Notes: generated from the letters alone by a model not told the origin. Positions 1-6,518 are shown, numbered from the stretch's first letter. The stretch: DNA of 8,817 nt from Paracoccaceae bacterium (GCA_007119835.1 SKOX01000279.1:1-8817); one strand, 5' to 3'. Program-made: numbers and translations.

Positions 1-426
1 ATGGCGGGTGAAGCCCTGGAGGCGCAGCACGGCCTCGCGCCCGGCGACCCGCCCCTCGTGCTGCTCTCGGGCGGCGAGACCACCGTCACCCTGCCACGCG
101 ACGGCCGCAGCCTCGGCACCGGCGGGCGCAACGTCGACTTCCTGCTCGGGCTCATCGGCCGGCTCGACGGCGCGCCGGGCATCTACGCCATCGCCTGCGA
201 CACCGACGGCGTCGACGGCGGCGCCGAGGTGGCCGGCGCGATCGCCGCACCCGACAGCCTCGCCCGCGCCGGCCAAGAAGCCTACAACCGCGCCCTTGCC
301 GCCTACGACGGCCACGGCTTCTTCGCGAGCCTCGGCGACCAGGTGGTGACCGGCCCGACGCTCACCAACGTCAACGACTTCCGCGCCATCCTAATCGAAC
401 CGCGCGAGGAGCCGCCACCGCGGTAG
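1..426 (+). CDS. Glycerate 2-kinase (MOFRL family), C-terminal part only
   Basis: This is the C-terminal MOFRL domain of a type 2 glycerate kinase (GckA/TtuD-like), which phosphorylates D-glycerate, typically to 2-phosphoglycerate, in the cytoplasm. Visible family motifs are LLSGGETTVTL (residues 21-31), GTGGRNVDFLLGL (39-51), DTDGVDGG (67-74) and the terminal TGPTLTNVNDFRAILI (117-132). Family members are usually over 400 residues with a large N-terminal domain, and only 141 residues lie here. The gene therefore almost certainly begins before the window, and the ATG at base 1 is probably an internal methionine. Enzymes of this kind serve glyoxylate/hydroxypyruvate, tartrate or serine-cycle metabolism, and the window does not say which. 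The next plus-strand gene starts 76 nt downstream, so co-transcription is possible but not shown. The family call is firm; the pathway is open. Confidence 0.9.
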   Translation: MAGEALEAQHGLAPGDPPLVLLSGGETTVTLPRDGRSLGTGGRNVDFLLGLIGRLDGAPGIYAIACDTDGVDGGAEVAGAIAAPDSLARAGQEAYNRALAAYDGHGFFASLGDQVVTGPTLTNVNDFRAILIEPREEPPPR

Positions 427-452
427 GGCGTTGCAGCCGGTGGCGAAACGTG

Positions 453-484
453 GTTCGGAGCCACCCGGCCGCTCCGGCCCGAAC
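453..484. repeat. Imperfect hairpin in the 76-nt gap after the glycerate kinase
   Basis: GTTCG (453-457) can pair with CGAAC (480-484). Just inside, GAGC (458-461) can pair with GCTC (471-474), leaving a bulge on the right arm. No T-run follows, so it is at best a weak terminator or processing hairpin before the transporter pair. Short GC-rich pairings of this size are common by chance in such DNA. Confidence 0.25.
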
Positions 485-494
485 GACCGCGCAT

Positions 495-501
495 GGGGGA
501 G
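495..501 (+). promoter_or_regulatory. Shine-Dalgarno sequence deciding the start of the small membrane protein
   Basis: GGGGGAG lies just upstream of two consecutive ATG codons at 503 and 506. The spacer is 1 nt to the first and 4 nt to the second. Both are short, so the second methionine may be the true start. The site clearly places translation of the small protein here. Confidence 0.5.
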
Positions 502-502
502 A

Positions 503-730
503 ATGATGCGCCTTCCGCTCTGGGTCGCCGTCCTGTTGGTTCTGCTCGTGATCGGCTACGCCGTGCCCTACCTCCTGCTCTCGGACGTGGAGGCCTGGTC
601 GGGCGCCTTCCTGTTCTGGATCGTCTTCGGCATCGTCGTCTGGATCATCCTGGTCGGACGGGTCGCGCGCTGGGACGTCCATGCGCCGCCGCCACCCCGC
701 GCGCCCGAGCCGGGTGGGCGCCGGCCATGA
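503..730 (+). CDS. Small two-helix membrane protein, probable DUF3311-like partner of the symporter
   Basis: This 75-residue protein has two hydrophobic segments, at about residues 6-26 and 33-52. They are joined by a short loop containing the acidic residues of SDVEAW (27-32) and followed by a positively charged, proline-rich tail (RVARWD, then APPPPRAPEP). Its stop TGA (728-730) overlaps the ATG of the symporter gene as ATGA, so the two are probably translationally coupled. Small two-helix proteins of the DUF3311 type (and YhdT beside PanF) are commonly encoded just before sodium:solute symporters. The size, topology and position fit that class, but I cannot confirm the family by alignment. 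A role in symporter assembly or stability is inference. The start could be 503 or 506. Confidence 0.72.
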   Translation: MMRLPLWVAVLLVLLVIGYAVPYLLLSDVEAWSGAFLFWIVFGIVVWIILVGRVARWDVHAPPPPRAPEPGGRRP

Positions 731-2202
731 GCGCGACGCTGATCTGGGCGGCCATCGCCTTCTACGCCGTTGCCGGCCTCGTCGTCGTGGCGCTCGCCCG
801 GCGCCGGCTCGCCACCGGAGCGGAGGATTTCTATCTCGCCGGCCGGCATGTCGGCGGCCTCGTCTCGGCTGCCTCCTACGCCGCCACGACCTACTCGGCC
901 TTCATGATGCTCGGCCTGGCCGGCCTCACCTATCGCGGCGGCGTCGGCGCGCTCGGCTTCGAGCTCATCTACTTCGCGGGCCTCGCACTCCTGCTGATCT
1001 TCGGCCCGCGCATCTGGCTGGTCGGCCGGCGCTACGGCTTCATCACGCCCTCCGAGATGCTCGGGGCGCGCTACGGCTCGCCGCTGCTCGCGGGTCTCGT
1101 CGCGGTCCTGTCCTGCGCCTTCCTCGTGCCCTACTCCTCGGTGCAGCTCCTCGGCATCGGCTACCTGCTGTCGGGGACCACCGGCGGCGGCATCACGGTG
1201 GAGACCGGCATCGTGCTCGGCGCCGCCCTCGCCGCGGTCTGGACCATCGGCGCGGGCCTCCGCTCGGTCGCCTGGACCGACGCGCTGCAGGCGATCGTCA
1301 TCCTCGTGACCGCCATCGCCGCACTGTTCTTCATTATCGACGCCCTCGGCGGCTGGGGCACCTTCCTCGAGCGGATCGAGGCAGAGCGCGGGCCGTGGCT
1401 CGCCCAGCCGGGGCCAGGCTTCTTCTCCTTCTGGACCTTCGTCGGGCTGACGCTGCCCTGGTTCTTCTTTGCGATCTCCAACCCGCAGGTGAGCCAGCGC
1501 CTCTTCACCACCGAGGACCTCGGCGCGATGCGCACCATGATCATCGGCACCCTTACCTTCGGGCTCGTCTTCACGCTGATCTCGATCCTCTGGGGCTTCT
1601 CGGCGCTGCTCGTGGTGCCCGAGCTCGACAACCCCGACCTCGCGACGCCCTCGCTGCTCGCGGGCGGCAACGTGCCGGCCGTCATCGCGGTGCCGCTCGT
1701 CATCGGAATCCTCGCCGCCGCGATCACCACGGTCGACTCGATCGCGCTCACGCTTGCCTCGATGGTCGGGCGCGACGTCTACCCCCGCGCGGAACCGGGC
1801 AGCGGCGACCGGCGGGAGCTCCTCGTCGGCAAGGTCGTGATCCTGCTCGTGATCGCTGCGGCGGCCTTCTTCGCGTCGCTCAGGCTCGACCTCATCTCGC
1901 TGCTGTCGGTCGCCTCGTCGGCGGCGCTGCTCGTCATCGTGCCGACCATCATCGGCGCCTTCTTCTGGCGCCGGGGCACCGCGACGGGGGCGCTCGCCAG
2001 CATCCTCGCCGGCACCGCCACGGTCCTCGTCCTGCAGTTCACCGGGGTCCGGATCGCCGCCCTGCCGAACCCCGTGATCTCGTTCGCCGTCGCCATCGCG
2101 GTCTTCGTCGGCGTCAGCCTCGTGACCCGCCCGCCCGCCGACCGCGGCGCCGGCTTCATCGACGGCATCCGCGACGACCTGCGGCGGATGCGCGTCGACT
2201 GA
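727..2202 (+). CDS. Sodium:solute symporter (SSS family), complete
   Basis: This 491-residue integral membrane permease of the SSS family couples substrate uptake to sodium. Motifs visible include DFYLAGR (34-40) after the first helix, ATTYSAFMMLGLAG (53-66) in the unwound first repeat helix, GLRSVAWTDALQA (177-189), NPQVSQRLFTTED (252-264) and ITTVDSIALTLASMVGRDVY (333-352). The last corresponds to the sodium-site helix of the second repeat, with Thr334/Thr335 and Ser338 available as ligands. About 12-13 hydrophobic segments are evident and the length is normal for the family. The start at 727 is chosen because it gives ATGA overlap with the small membrane protein and begins directly with a hydrophobic helix (MSATLIWAAIAFYAV). 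An in-frame ATG at 493 would add a non-hydrophobic arginine-rich tail. The substrate cannot be assigned; organic acids, amino acids, polyols and urea are all known in the family. The neighbouring glycerate kinase gives only a weak hint toward a hydroxy acid. Confidence 0.94.
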   Translation: MSATLIWAAIAFYAVAGLVVVALARRRLATGAEDFYLAGRHVGGLVSAASYAATTYSAFMMLGLAGLTYRGGVGALGFELIYFAGLALLLIFGPRIWLVGRRYGFITPSEMLGARYGSPLLAGLVAVLSCAFLVPYSSVQLLGIGYLLSGTTGGGITVETGIVLGAALAAVWTIGAGLRSVAWTDALQAIVILVTAIAALFFIIDALGGWGTFLERIEAERGPWLAQPGPGFFSFWTFVGLTLPWFFFAISNPQVSQRLFTTEDLGAMRTMIIGTLTFGLVFTLISILWGFSALLVVPELDNPDLATPSLLAGGNVPAVIAVPLVIGILAAAITTVDSIALTLASMVGRDVYPRAEPGSGDRRELLVGKVVILLVIAAAAFFASLRLDLISLLSVASSAALLVIVPTIIGAFFWRRGTATGALASILAGTATVLVLQFTGVRIAALPNPVISFAVAIAVFVGVSLVTRPPADRGAGFIDGIRDDLRRMRVD

Positions 2203-2241
2203 CGCCGTCCGTCCCGGCGCCGTCTCTCCGGCCCTCGCGCC

Positions 2242-2892
2242 CTAGCGCTGCGCTTCGATGACGTCGGCGAGCAGCGCGTCGGGATCCTCGGCGCAGGCGA
2301 GCACCGTGCGCTCGATCGGGATCTCGAAATGCCCGCGGACCGCGACAACCTGCGCCTCGGCCGGGGCTGCCGCCGCAGGCTCCTCGTGGTCGGCCTCGCG
2401 CGCGTCCTCCGCCGCCTCCGGATCGGCCTCGTCATTCTCGAGAGGCCACACCTCGACGTCCTCGGCGAACGCTTCCGGGTCGCCTTCCACGATCTCCGCC
2501 TCCTCCATCGCCGGGTCCGCCTCTGTCCCGGCCACTGCCGGGCCGGGCTCGTCGTCGGCCACCCGGCGCTCCTGCGCGACCGTCGCGTCCCCCATGCCCG
2601 GCAGCTCGCCCTGCGGGTCCTCCAGCGCCGTCGTCGCGTTCTCCAGCTCCGGCATCGCGTCCGCAGCACCCTCCCGCGCCGCGCCCTCGCGGTATCCGGA
2701 GACGAAGTAGAGGACGCCCGGCACCAGCGCGGTGTCCATCATCGAAATGTCGAGGCAGGTGATCTCGTCCGCGCCGCGCTCGACGGCTCCCGCCTGCGCG
2801 CCGTTGGCGCCGGCTCCCGCCTGCTGTGCGATCGCCCCGCTCGAGAGGGCGGTGAGCGCGGCGGCCGATACGCCGGTCAGCAGAAGTCGCAT
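2242..2892 (-). CDS. Secreted acidic protein with HdeA/HdeB-like ends and a long acidic insert
   Basis: This 216-residue protein starts with a Sec signal peptide (MRLLLTGVSAAALTALSSGA, cleavage probably after AIA near residue 22). Mature sequence then runs through an Ala/Gly/Gln linker to ITCLDISMMD (44-53) and LYFVSGY (61-67). A long acidic low-complexity stretch covers about residues 70-182. It ends with HFEIPIERTVLACAEDPDALLADVI (188-212). The only two cysteines are Cys46 and Cys200. The pattern TCxD...(hydrophobic)...C.xxP is what I associate with HdeA/HdeB-type periplasmic acid chaperones, where the two cysteines form a disulfide. Here they are 154 residues apart instead of about 50. No lysine is present. 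ATG 2892 is chosen over the upstream in-frame ATG at 2928 because AAGGGAGGAC (2908-2899) precedes it and the signal peptide begins there. The gene is convergent with the symporter (39 nt apart). The family call is tentative; the gene and its secretion are well supported. Confidence 0.7.
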   Translation of the reverse strand: MRLLLTGVSAAALTALSSGAIAQQAGAGANGAQAGAVERGADEITCLDISMMDTALVPGVLYFVSGYREGAAREGAADAMPELENATTALEDPQGELPGMGDATVAQERRVADDEPGPAVAGTEADPAMEEAEIVEGDPEAFAEDVEVWPLENDEADPEAAEDAREADHEEPAAAAPAEAQVVAVRGHFEIPIERTVLACAEDPDALLADVIEAQR

Positions 2893-2926
2893 GGTGGGTC
2901 CTCCCTTGTGCCCGTGGCCTGCCGAC

Positions 2927-2950
2927 AACCGCGCCGCAGCGAGCGCGGTT
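2927..2950 (-). repeat. Perfect 8-bp inverted repeat upstream of the acidic secreted protein
   Basis: AACCGCGC (2927-2934) and GCGCGGTT (2943-2950) form a perfect 8-bp stem around an 8-nt loop, 35-58 nt before the ATG at 2892. This position suits an operator in the promoter or a hairpin in the 5' leader. There is no T-run. No convincing -35/-10 pair was found in the surrounding GC-rich sequence. Confidence 0.45.
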
Positions 2951-2989
2951 CCACGGCCGCGGCCCCGCCCCCGGGATGCCGGCGCCCAA

Positions 2990-3010
2990 GCCCGCGTCGC
3001 CGACGCGGGC
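2990..3010 (-). terminator. Perfect 9-bp hairpin downstream of glnT, candidate operon terminator
   Basis: GCCCGCGTC (2990-2998), loop GCC, GACGCGGGC (3002-3010) make a perfect 9-bp stem with a 3-nt loop. It lies about 75 nt past the stop of the glnT/gmaS gene and before the next minus-strand gene, which is where the end of the operon transcript is expected. On the minus strand it is followed by TTGGG, not a T-run, so it may act with Rho or protect an RNA 3' end. The stem itself is seen directly; the terminator role is inferred. Confidence 0.45.
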
Positions 3011-3048
3011 GCCCCGATCTGCTACAGGTGCGGGGCACCGGACGGCTC

Positions 3049-3060
3049 GCGCCGCGGCGC
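3049..3060. repeat. 12-bp perfect palindrome GCGCCGCGGCGC
   Basis: GCGCCGCGGCGC reads the same on both strands and sits 25 nt beyond the stop of glnT/gmaS. It adds to the self-complementary character of the 3011-3084 interval. In DNA of this composition a palindrome of this kind may be chance, and no function is assigned. Confidence 0.3.
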
Positions 3061-3084
3061 CCCTTCAAGGAAGTTCCTGCGCCC

Positions 3085-4419
3085 TCAGATGTCGAGCGCG
3101 TTCGCGCGCTCCCACTCGGTGAAGTGGTGCATGTACTCGTTCCACTCCCGCTCCTTGAGCTTCGCGAAGGCGCGGACGACCTCGTCCCCGAGCCGCGCGC
3201 GAAGCATCTCGCTCCGCTCGAACAGGCGGATCGCGTCGAGCATGTTGAGCGGCAGCCGCGGCGCGTCCTTCACCAGATGGCCCTCGGCGAACATGTCGAT
3301 GTCGAGGCGCTGGCCGGGCGAGGTTCCCCGCGCCACGCCGTCGAGGCCCGCGGCCGCGATCCCCGCCTGAAGCAGGTAAGGATTGGCGGCACCGTCCGCG
3401 AGCCGCACCTCGATCCGCGCCGAATCGGGCACCCGGATCATGTGCGTGCGGTTGTTGCCCGACCAGGTGATGGTGTTGGGCGCCCAGGTCGAACCCGACA
3501 TCGTCACCGGCGCGTTGATCCGCTTGTAGCTGTTGACCACCGGGTTGGTGATCAACGTCAACGCCGCCCCGTGCTCGAGCAGCCCGCCGACGAGCCCATG
3601 GGCGAGCGCGCTGAGACCGAGCTCGCCCCCCTCATCCTCCATCAGGCTGGTCTCGGCCGCCCCGTCCCAGATCGAGATGTGGACGTGGGTGCCGTTGCCC
3701 GTCAGGTGCGGCATCGGCTTCGGCATGAAGGTCGCACGAAAACCGTGCTTCTCGGCGATGGTCTTGACCATGTACTTGTAGAAGACGTGGCGGTCGGCGG
3801 TCGTCAGCGCGTCGGCATAACCCCAGTTCTGCTCGTACTGGCCGTTGCCATCCTCGTGGTCGTTCTGGTAGGGGCCCCAGCCGAGCGTCTCCATGTGGTC
3901 GCAGATCTCGGTGATGAAGTCGTAGCGCCGCATCACCACCTGCTGGTCGTAGCAGGGCTTCACGCGGGTGTCCTGCTCGTCGGCGAGACGCGTGCCGCAG
4001 GGCGAGAGCAGGAAGAACTCGCACTCCACGCCGGTCATCACCGTGTGGCCGCCTGCGCGCGCCTCGGCCAAAACGCGCTTCAGCGTGCCGCGCGGGCATT
4101 GTGCCAATGGCGCGCCGTCGATCCTGAGGTCGCTCGGGACCCAGGCGACATCGGGCTTCCACGGCAGCTGGAACATGCCGGAAGGATCGGGGATCGCGAA
4201 CATGTCGGGGTCGGACGGCTTGAGGTCGATATGCGCGGCGAAGCCCGCGAAGCCTGCGCCGTCCGCCTGCATCCCGGCGATCGCGCTCGCCGGCACGAGC
4301 TTGGAGCGGGTCACGCCGAAAAGGTCGGTGAAGCTGATCAGGAAGTAGCGGATGCCCTTTTCGCGGGCGACGGCGGCGAGGTCGGCCGGCGCTTCCGATC
4401 CTCCGGTGTCGAGTGACAT
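3085..4419 (-). CDS. glnT: Type III glutamine synthetase / gamma-glutamylmethylamide synthetase (GlnT/GmaS family)
   Basis: This 444-residue ATP-dependent ligase activates glutamate as the gamma-phosphate and joins it to ammonia (GlnT) or methylamine (GmaS). In order: a beta-grasp domain with YFLISFTDLFGVTRSKLVP (25-43); the metal-binding pair in GVECEFFL (130-137; Glu132, Glu134); NDHEDGNGQYEQNW (186-199); the nucleotide/metal loop KPMPHLTGNGTHVHISIWD (234-252); the glutamate-binding NSYKR (296-300); and IRVPDSARIEVR (328-339). The tyrosine adenylylation loop of GlnA (NLYDLP-type) is absent, so control by GlnE is unlikely. The start is supported by AGGGAGA (4434-4428), 8 nt upstream. It is the last gene of the operon, 60 nt after glxD. 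Sequence and length fit both GlnT and GmaS. The split glutamate synthase genes upstream favour an amine-handling role, but the oxidative mgd genes are not in view, so the acceptor is unresolved. Confidence 0.9.
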   Translation of the reverse strand: MSLDTGGSEAPADLAAVAREKGIRYFLISFTDLFGVTRSKLVPASAIAGMQADGAGFAGFAAHIDLKPSDPDMFAIPDPSGMFQLPWKPDVAWVPSDLRIDGAPLAQCPRGTLKRVLAEARAGGHTVMTGVECEFFLLSPCGTRLADEQDTRVKPCYDQQVVMRRYDFITEICDHMETLGWGPYQNDHEDGNGQYEQNWGYADALTTADRHVFYKYMVKTIAEKHGFRATFMPKPMPHLTGNGTHVHISIWDGAAETSLMEDEGGELGLSALAHGLVGGLLEHGAALTLITNPVVNSYKRINAPVTMSGSTWAPNTITWSGNNRTHMIRVPDSARIEVRLADGAANPYLLQAGIAAAGLDGVARGTSPGQRLDIDMFAEGHLVKDAPRLPLNMLDAIRLFERSEMLRARLGDEVVRAFAKLKEREWNEYMHHFTEWERANALDI

Positions 4420-4443
4420 GACTTCGGTCTCCCTGTTCTCGTT

Positions 4444-4464
4444 GCGCCGGCAGGGCGACGGCGC
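4444..4464 (-). repeat. Hairpin in the glxD-glnT intergenic gap
   Basis: GCGCCG (4444-4449) and CGGCGC (4459-4464) form a perfect 6-bp stem with a 9-nt loop, inside the only sizeable gap (60 nt) of the operon. It could be an mRNA processing or stability element that sets ligase level apart from glxBCD. Without a T-run it should not stop transcription. The role is inference. Confidence 0.35.
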
Positions 4465-4479
4465 TCTTGGTTAATCCCT

Positions 4480-5805
4480 TCAGCCGCGCCCCGGCACCCA
4501 GTCGGTGCCGGCGAGCGGAATGCCGGACATCGCGGCGGCCTCCACGGTCAGCGCCACCATGTCCTCCGGCTCCAGGTTGTGCAGGTGGCTCTTGCCGCAG
4601 GCCCGCGCGATCGTCTGCGCCTCGAGGGTGAGGACGCGCAGATAGTTGGCGAGCCGGTGCCCGGCCTTGACCGGATCGAGCCGGGCGGCGAGCGTGGGGT
4701 CCTGCGTGGTGATGCCGGCGGGGTCGGTGCCGTCCTGGTAGTCCTCGAAGGCCCCCGCCGTGGTGCCGAGGCGCCGGTAGTCCTCCTCCCAGTGCGGATC
4801 CTGGTCGCCGAGCGCGATGAGCGCCGCGGTCCCGATCGACACGGCGTCCGCCCCCATCGCCAGCGCCTTGGCCACGTCGGCGCCGGTGCGGATGCCGCCG
4901 CCGATCACCAGCTGCACCTTGCGGTGCATGCCGAGGTCCTTGAGCGCCTGCACCGCCTCCTTCAGCGCGACCAGCGTCGGCAGCCCGACATGTTCGATGA
5001 ACACGTCCTGGGTCGCCGCCGTGCCACCCTGCATGCCGTCGATCACCACGACATCGGCGCCGGCCTTCACCGACAGCGCGGTGTCGTAATAGGGCCGCGC
5101 CGCGCCGCACTTGACGTAGATCGGCTTCTCCCAGCCGGTGATCTCGCGCAGCTCGAGGATCTTGATCGCGAGGTCGTCCGGGCCGGTCCAGTCGGGGTGA
5201 CGGCAGGCCGAGCGCTGGTCGATGCCCTCGGGCAGCGTGCGCATCTGCGCTACGCGCTCCGTGATCTTCTGGCCGAGCAGCATGCCGCCGCCGCCGGGCT
5301 TCGCCCCCTGCCCCACCACGATCTCGATGGCGTCGGCCCGGCGCAGGTCGTCGGGGTTCATGCCGTAGCGCGACGGCAGGTACTGGTAGACCAGCGTCTT
5401 GGAATGCCCGCGCTCCTCCGGCGTCATGCCGCCGTCGCCGGTCGTCGTCGACGTGCCGGCTTCCGTCGCGCCGCGGCCAAGCGCCTCCTTGGCGTTCGCC
5501 GACAGCGCGCCGAAGCTCATGCCGGCGATGGTGACCGGGATCTTGAGGCGGATCGGCTTCGAGGCGTGCCGGCTGCCGAGGACCACGTCGGTGTCGCAGC
5601 GCTCGCGGTAGCCCTCGAGCGGGTAGCGCGACATCGACGCGCCCTTCATCAAGAGGTCGTCGAAGGTCGGCAACGCCCGCTTCGCGCCGTAGCCGCGGAT
5701 GCGGTAGAGGCCGGACCAGGCCGCGTGCCGGATGTAGTCGAGGGCGGCGTCGTCGAAGGTGTGCGACTTCCGCACGGAGCGACGCCGTGGAGGGAGCTCG
5801 GTCAT
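4480..5805 (-). CDS. glxD: FMN-binding glutamate synthase domain protein (GlxD / MgsC)
   Basis: This 441-residue stand-alone version of the central/FMN synthase domain of glutamate synthase is the catalytic subunit (MgsC) of N-methylglutamate synthase in methylamine users, called GlxD in rhizobia. Motifs: AGMSFGALSANAKEALGRGA (94-113), GDGGM (123-127), GQGAKPGGGG (165-174), VVVIDGMQGGTAATQD (252-267) and the phosphate-binding GGGIRTGADVAKALAMGAD (302-320). The region equivalent to the 3Fe-4S site of classical GltB reads DGTDPAGITTQDP (358-370) and holds no cysteine. The only cysteines are at 70, 201, 233 and 403. The start at 5805 gives a TGATG 1-nt overlap with glxC, indicating coupled translation. 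An in-frame ATG at 5895 would lie deep inside glxC with a non-homologous tail. With GlxB supplying ammonia or amine and GlxC as structural domain, it would form glutamate or N-methylglutamate. No NADPH-dependent partner (GltD) is visible. Confidence 0.92.
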   Translation of the reverse strand: MTELPPRRRSVRKSHTFDDAALDYIRHAAWSGLYRIRGYGAKRALPTFDDLLMKGASMSRYPLEGYRERCDTDVVLGSRHASKPIRLKIPVTIAGMSFGALSANAKEALGRGATEAGTSTTTGDGGMTPEERGHSKTLVYQYLPSRYGMNPDDLRRADAIEIVVGQGAKPGGGGMLLGQKITERVAQMRTLPEGIDQRSACRHPDWTGPDDLAIKILELREITGWEKPIYVKCGAARPYYDTALSVKAGADVVVIDGMQGGTAATQDVFIEHVGLPTLVALKEAVQALKDLGMHRKVQLVIGGGIRTGADVAKALAMGADAVSIGTAALIALGDQDPHWEEDYRRLGTTAGAFEDYQDGTDPAGITTQDPTLAARLDPVKAGHRLANYLRVLTLEAQTIARACGKSHLHNLEPEDMVALTVEAAAMSGIPLAGTDWVPGRG

Positions 5806-6518
5806 CAGTAGGCGTCCAGGTTGTCGATCTTGAAGTTGTAGAGCTGCCGGGCCGAGCCGTAGCGGCGGAATTCCGACGGGCTGACGCCCCGGCATCCGGC
5901 GCGCGCGAGCAGGTCCTCGAGCTCTGCCATGTGCTCGGAGCGCATCTCCTTCTCGACGCAGTCGGCGCCGAGGCTCTTCACGCTGCCACGGACGTAGATC
6001 CGCGCCTCGTAGAGCGAATCGCCCAGCGCTTCGCCGGCGTCGCCGAGCACCACCAGCCGCCCGGCCTGCGCCATAAACATGCTCATGTGCCCGACGCTGC
6101 CCTTGACCACGATGTCGGCGCCCTTGAGCGAGATGCCGCAGCGCGCGCCGGCGTCGCCGTCGATGACCAGGAGCCCGCCATGGGCCGTCGCCCCCGCCGA
6201 CTGGCTGGCGTTGCCGTGGACGTGGACGCGGCCCGACATCATGTTCTCCGCAACCCCGGTGCCGACGGTGCCCTTCACCTCGACATGGGCCTGCTTGTTC
6301 ATGCCGGCGCAGTAATAGCCGGTGTTGCCGGCGATCTCGACCTCCAGTGCGGCGTCGAGGCCGCAGGCGAGCGCATGCGCGCCGTGGGGATTGACCACGC
6401 GGTAGTGGTAACGCTCGCCCGTGCCGTTGCGCGACTGGAGCTCGGCGTTGACCGCGCGCAGCGACATCGCGCCGAGGTCGAGGGTGTGGACGTTGGTGGC
6501 GGATACCTCAGGCGGCAT
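5805..6518 (-). CDS. glxC: GXGXG beta-helix domain protein of split glutamate synthase (GlxC / MgsB)
   Basis: This 237-residue protein corresponds to the C-terminal GXGXG (right-handed beta-helix) domain of the glutamate synthase large subunit, here a separate subunit (MgsB/GlxC). Repeats with the expected spacing appear at GNTGYYCAGM (64-73), KGTVGTGVAENMMSG (82-96), HGNASQSAGATAHGG (101-115), DGDAGARCGISLKG (120-133), KGSVGHMSMFMAQAG (139-153) and LGDAGEALGDSLYEA (158-172). These are separated by short strands such as RVHVH and RLVVL. In GltB this domain is structural and holds the amidotransferase and FMN domains together. Its ATG overlaps the glxB stop by 11 nt and is preceded by GGGGAGG (6533-6527), 8 nt away. 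Its own stop overlaps the glxD start by 1 nt. The C-terminal tail (FRRYGSARQLYNFKIDNLDAY) is conserved-looking and may contact GlxD; that is inference. Confidence 0.92.
   Translation of the reverse strand: MPPEVSATNVHTLDLGAMSLRAVNAELQSRNGTGERYHYRVVNPHGAHALACGLDAALEVEIAGNTGYYCAGMNKQAHVEVKGTVGTGVAENMMSGRVHVHGNASQSAGATAHGGLLVIDGDAGARCGISLKGADIVVKGSVGHMSMFMAQAGRLVVLGDAGEALGDSLYEARIYVRGSVKSLGADCVEKEMRSEHMAELEDLLARAGCRGVSPSEFRRYGSARQLYNFKIDNLDAY

Noticed and set aside
493..2202. Longer symporter starting at 493
   Set aside because: The extra 78 residues are out-of-frame translation of the small membrane protein gene; the ATGA start at 727 begins right at the first helix.
2203..2241. Terminator between the convergent symporter and acidic-protein genes
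   Set aside because: Only a short CGGCGCCG palindrome and imperfect GACG/CGTC pairing are seen, with no stable hairpin or T-run.
681..2261. 526-codon plus-strand frame overlapping the symporter
   Set aside because: Out-of-frame arginine-rich shadow of the SSS gene.
2329..4416. 695-codon open frame on the plus strand antisense to the acidic protein and glnT genes
   Set aside because: Arginine/histidine-rich, motif-free translation typical of the complement of a high-GC gene; glnT/gmaS on the other strand has full family motifs.
4579..5811. 410-codon plus-strand open frame antisense to glxD
   Set aside because: Low-complexity Arg/Ala/His translation with no motifs; glxD is unambiguous.
4480..5895. 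Longer glxD starting at 5895
   Set aside because: It would overlap glxC by 91 nt and add a non-homologous tail; TGATG coupling supports 5805.
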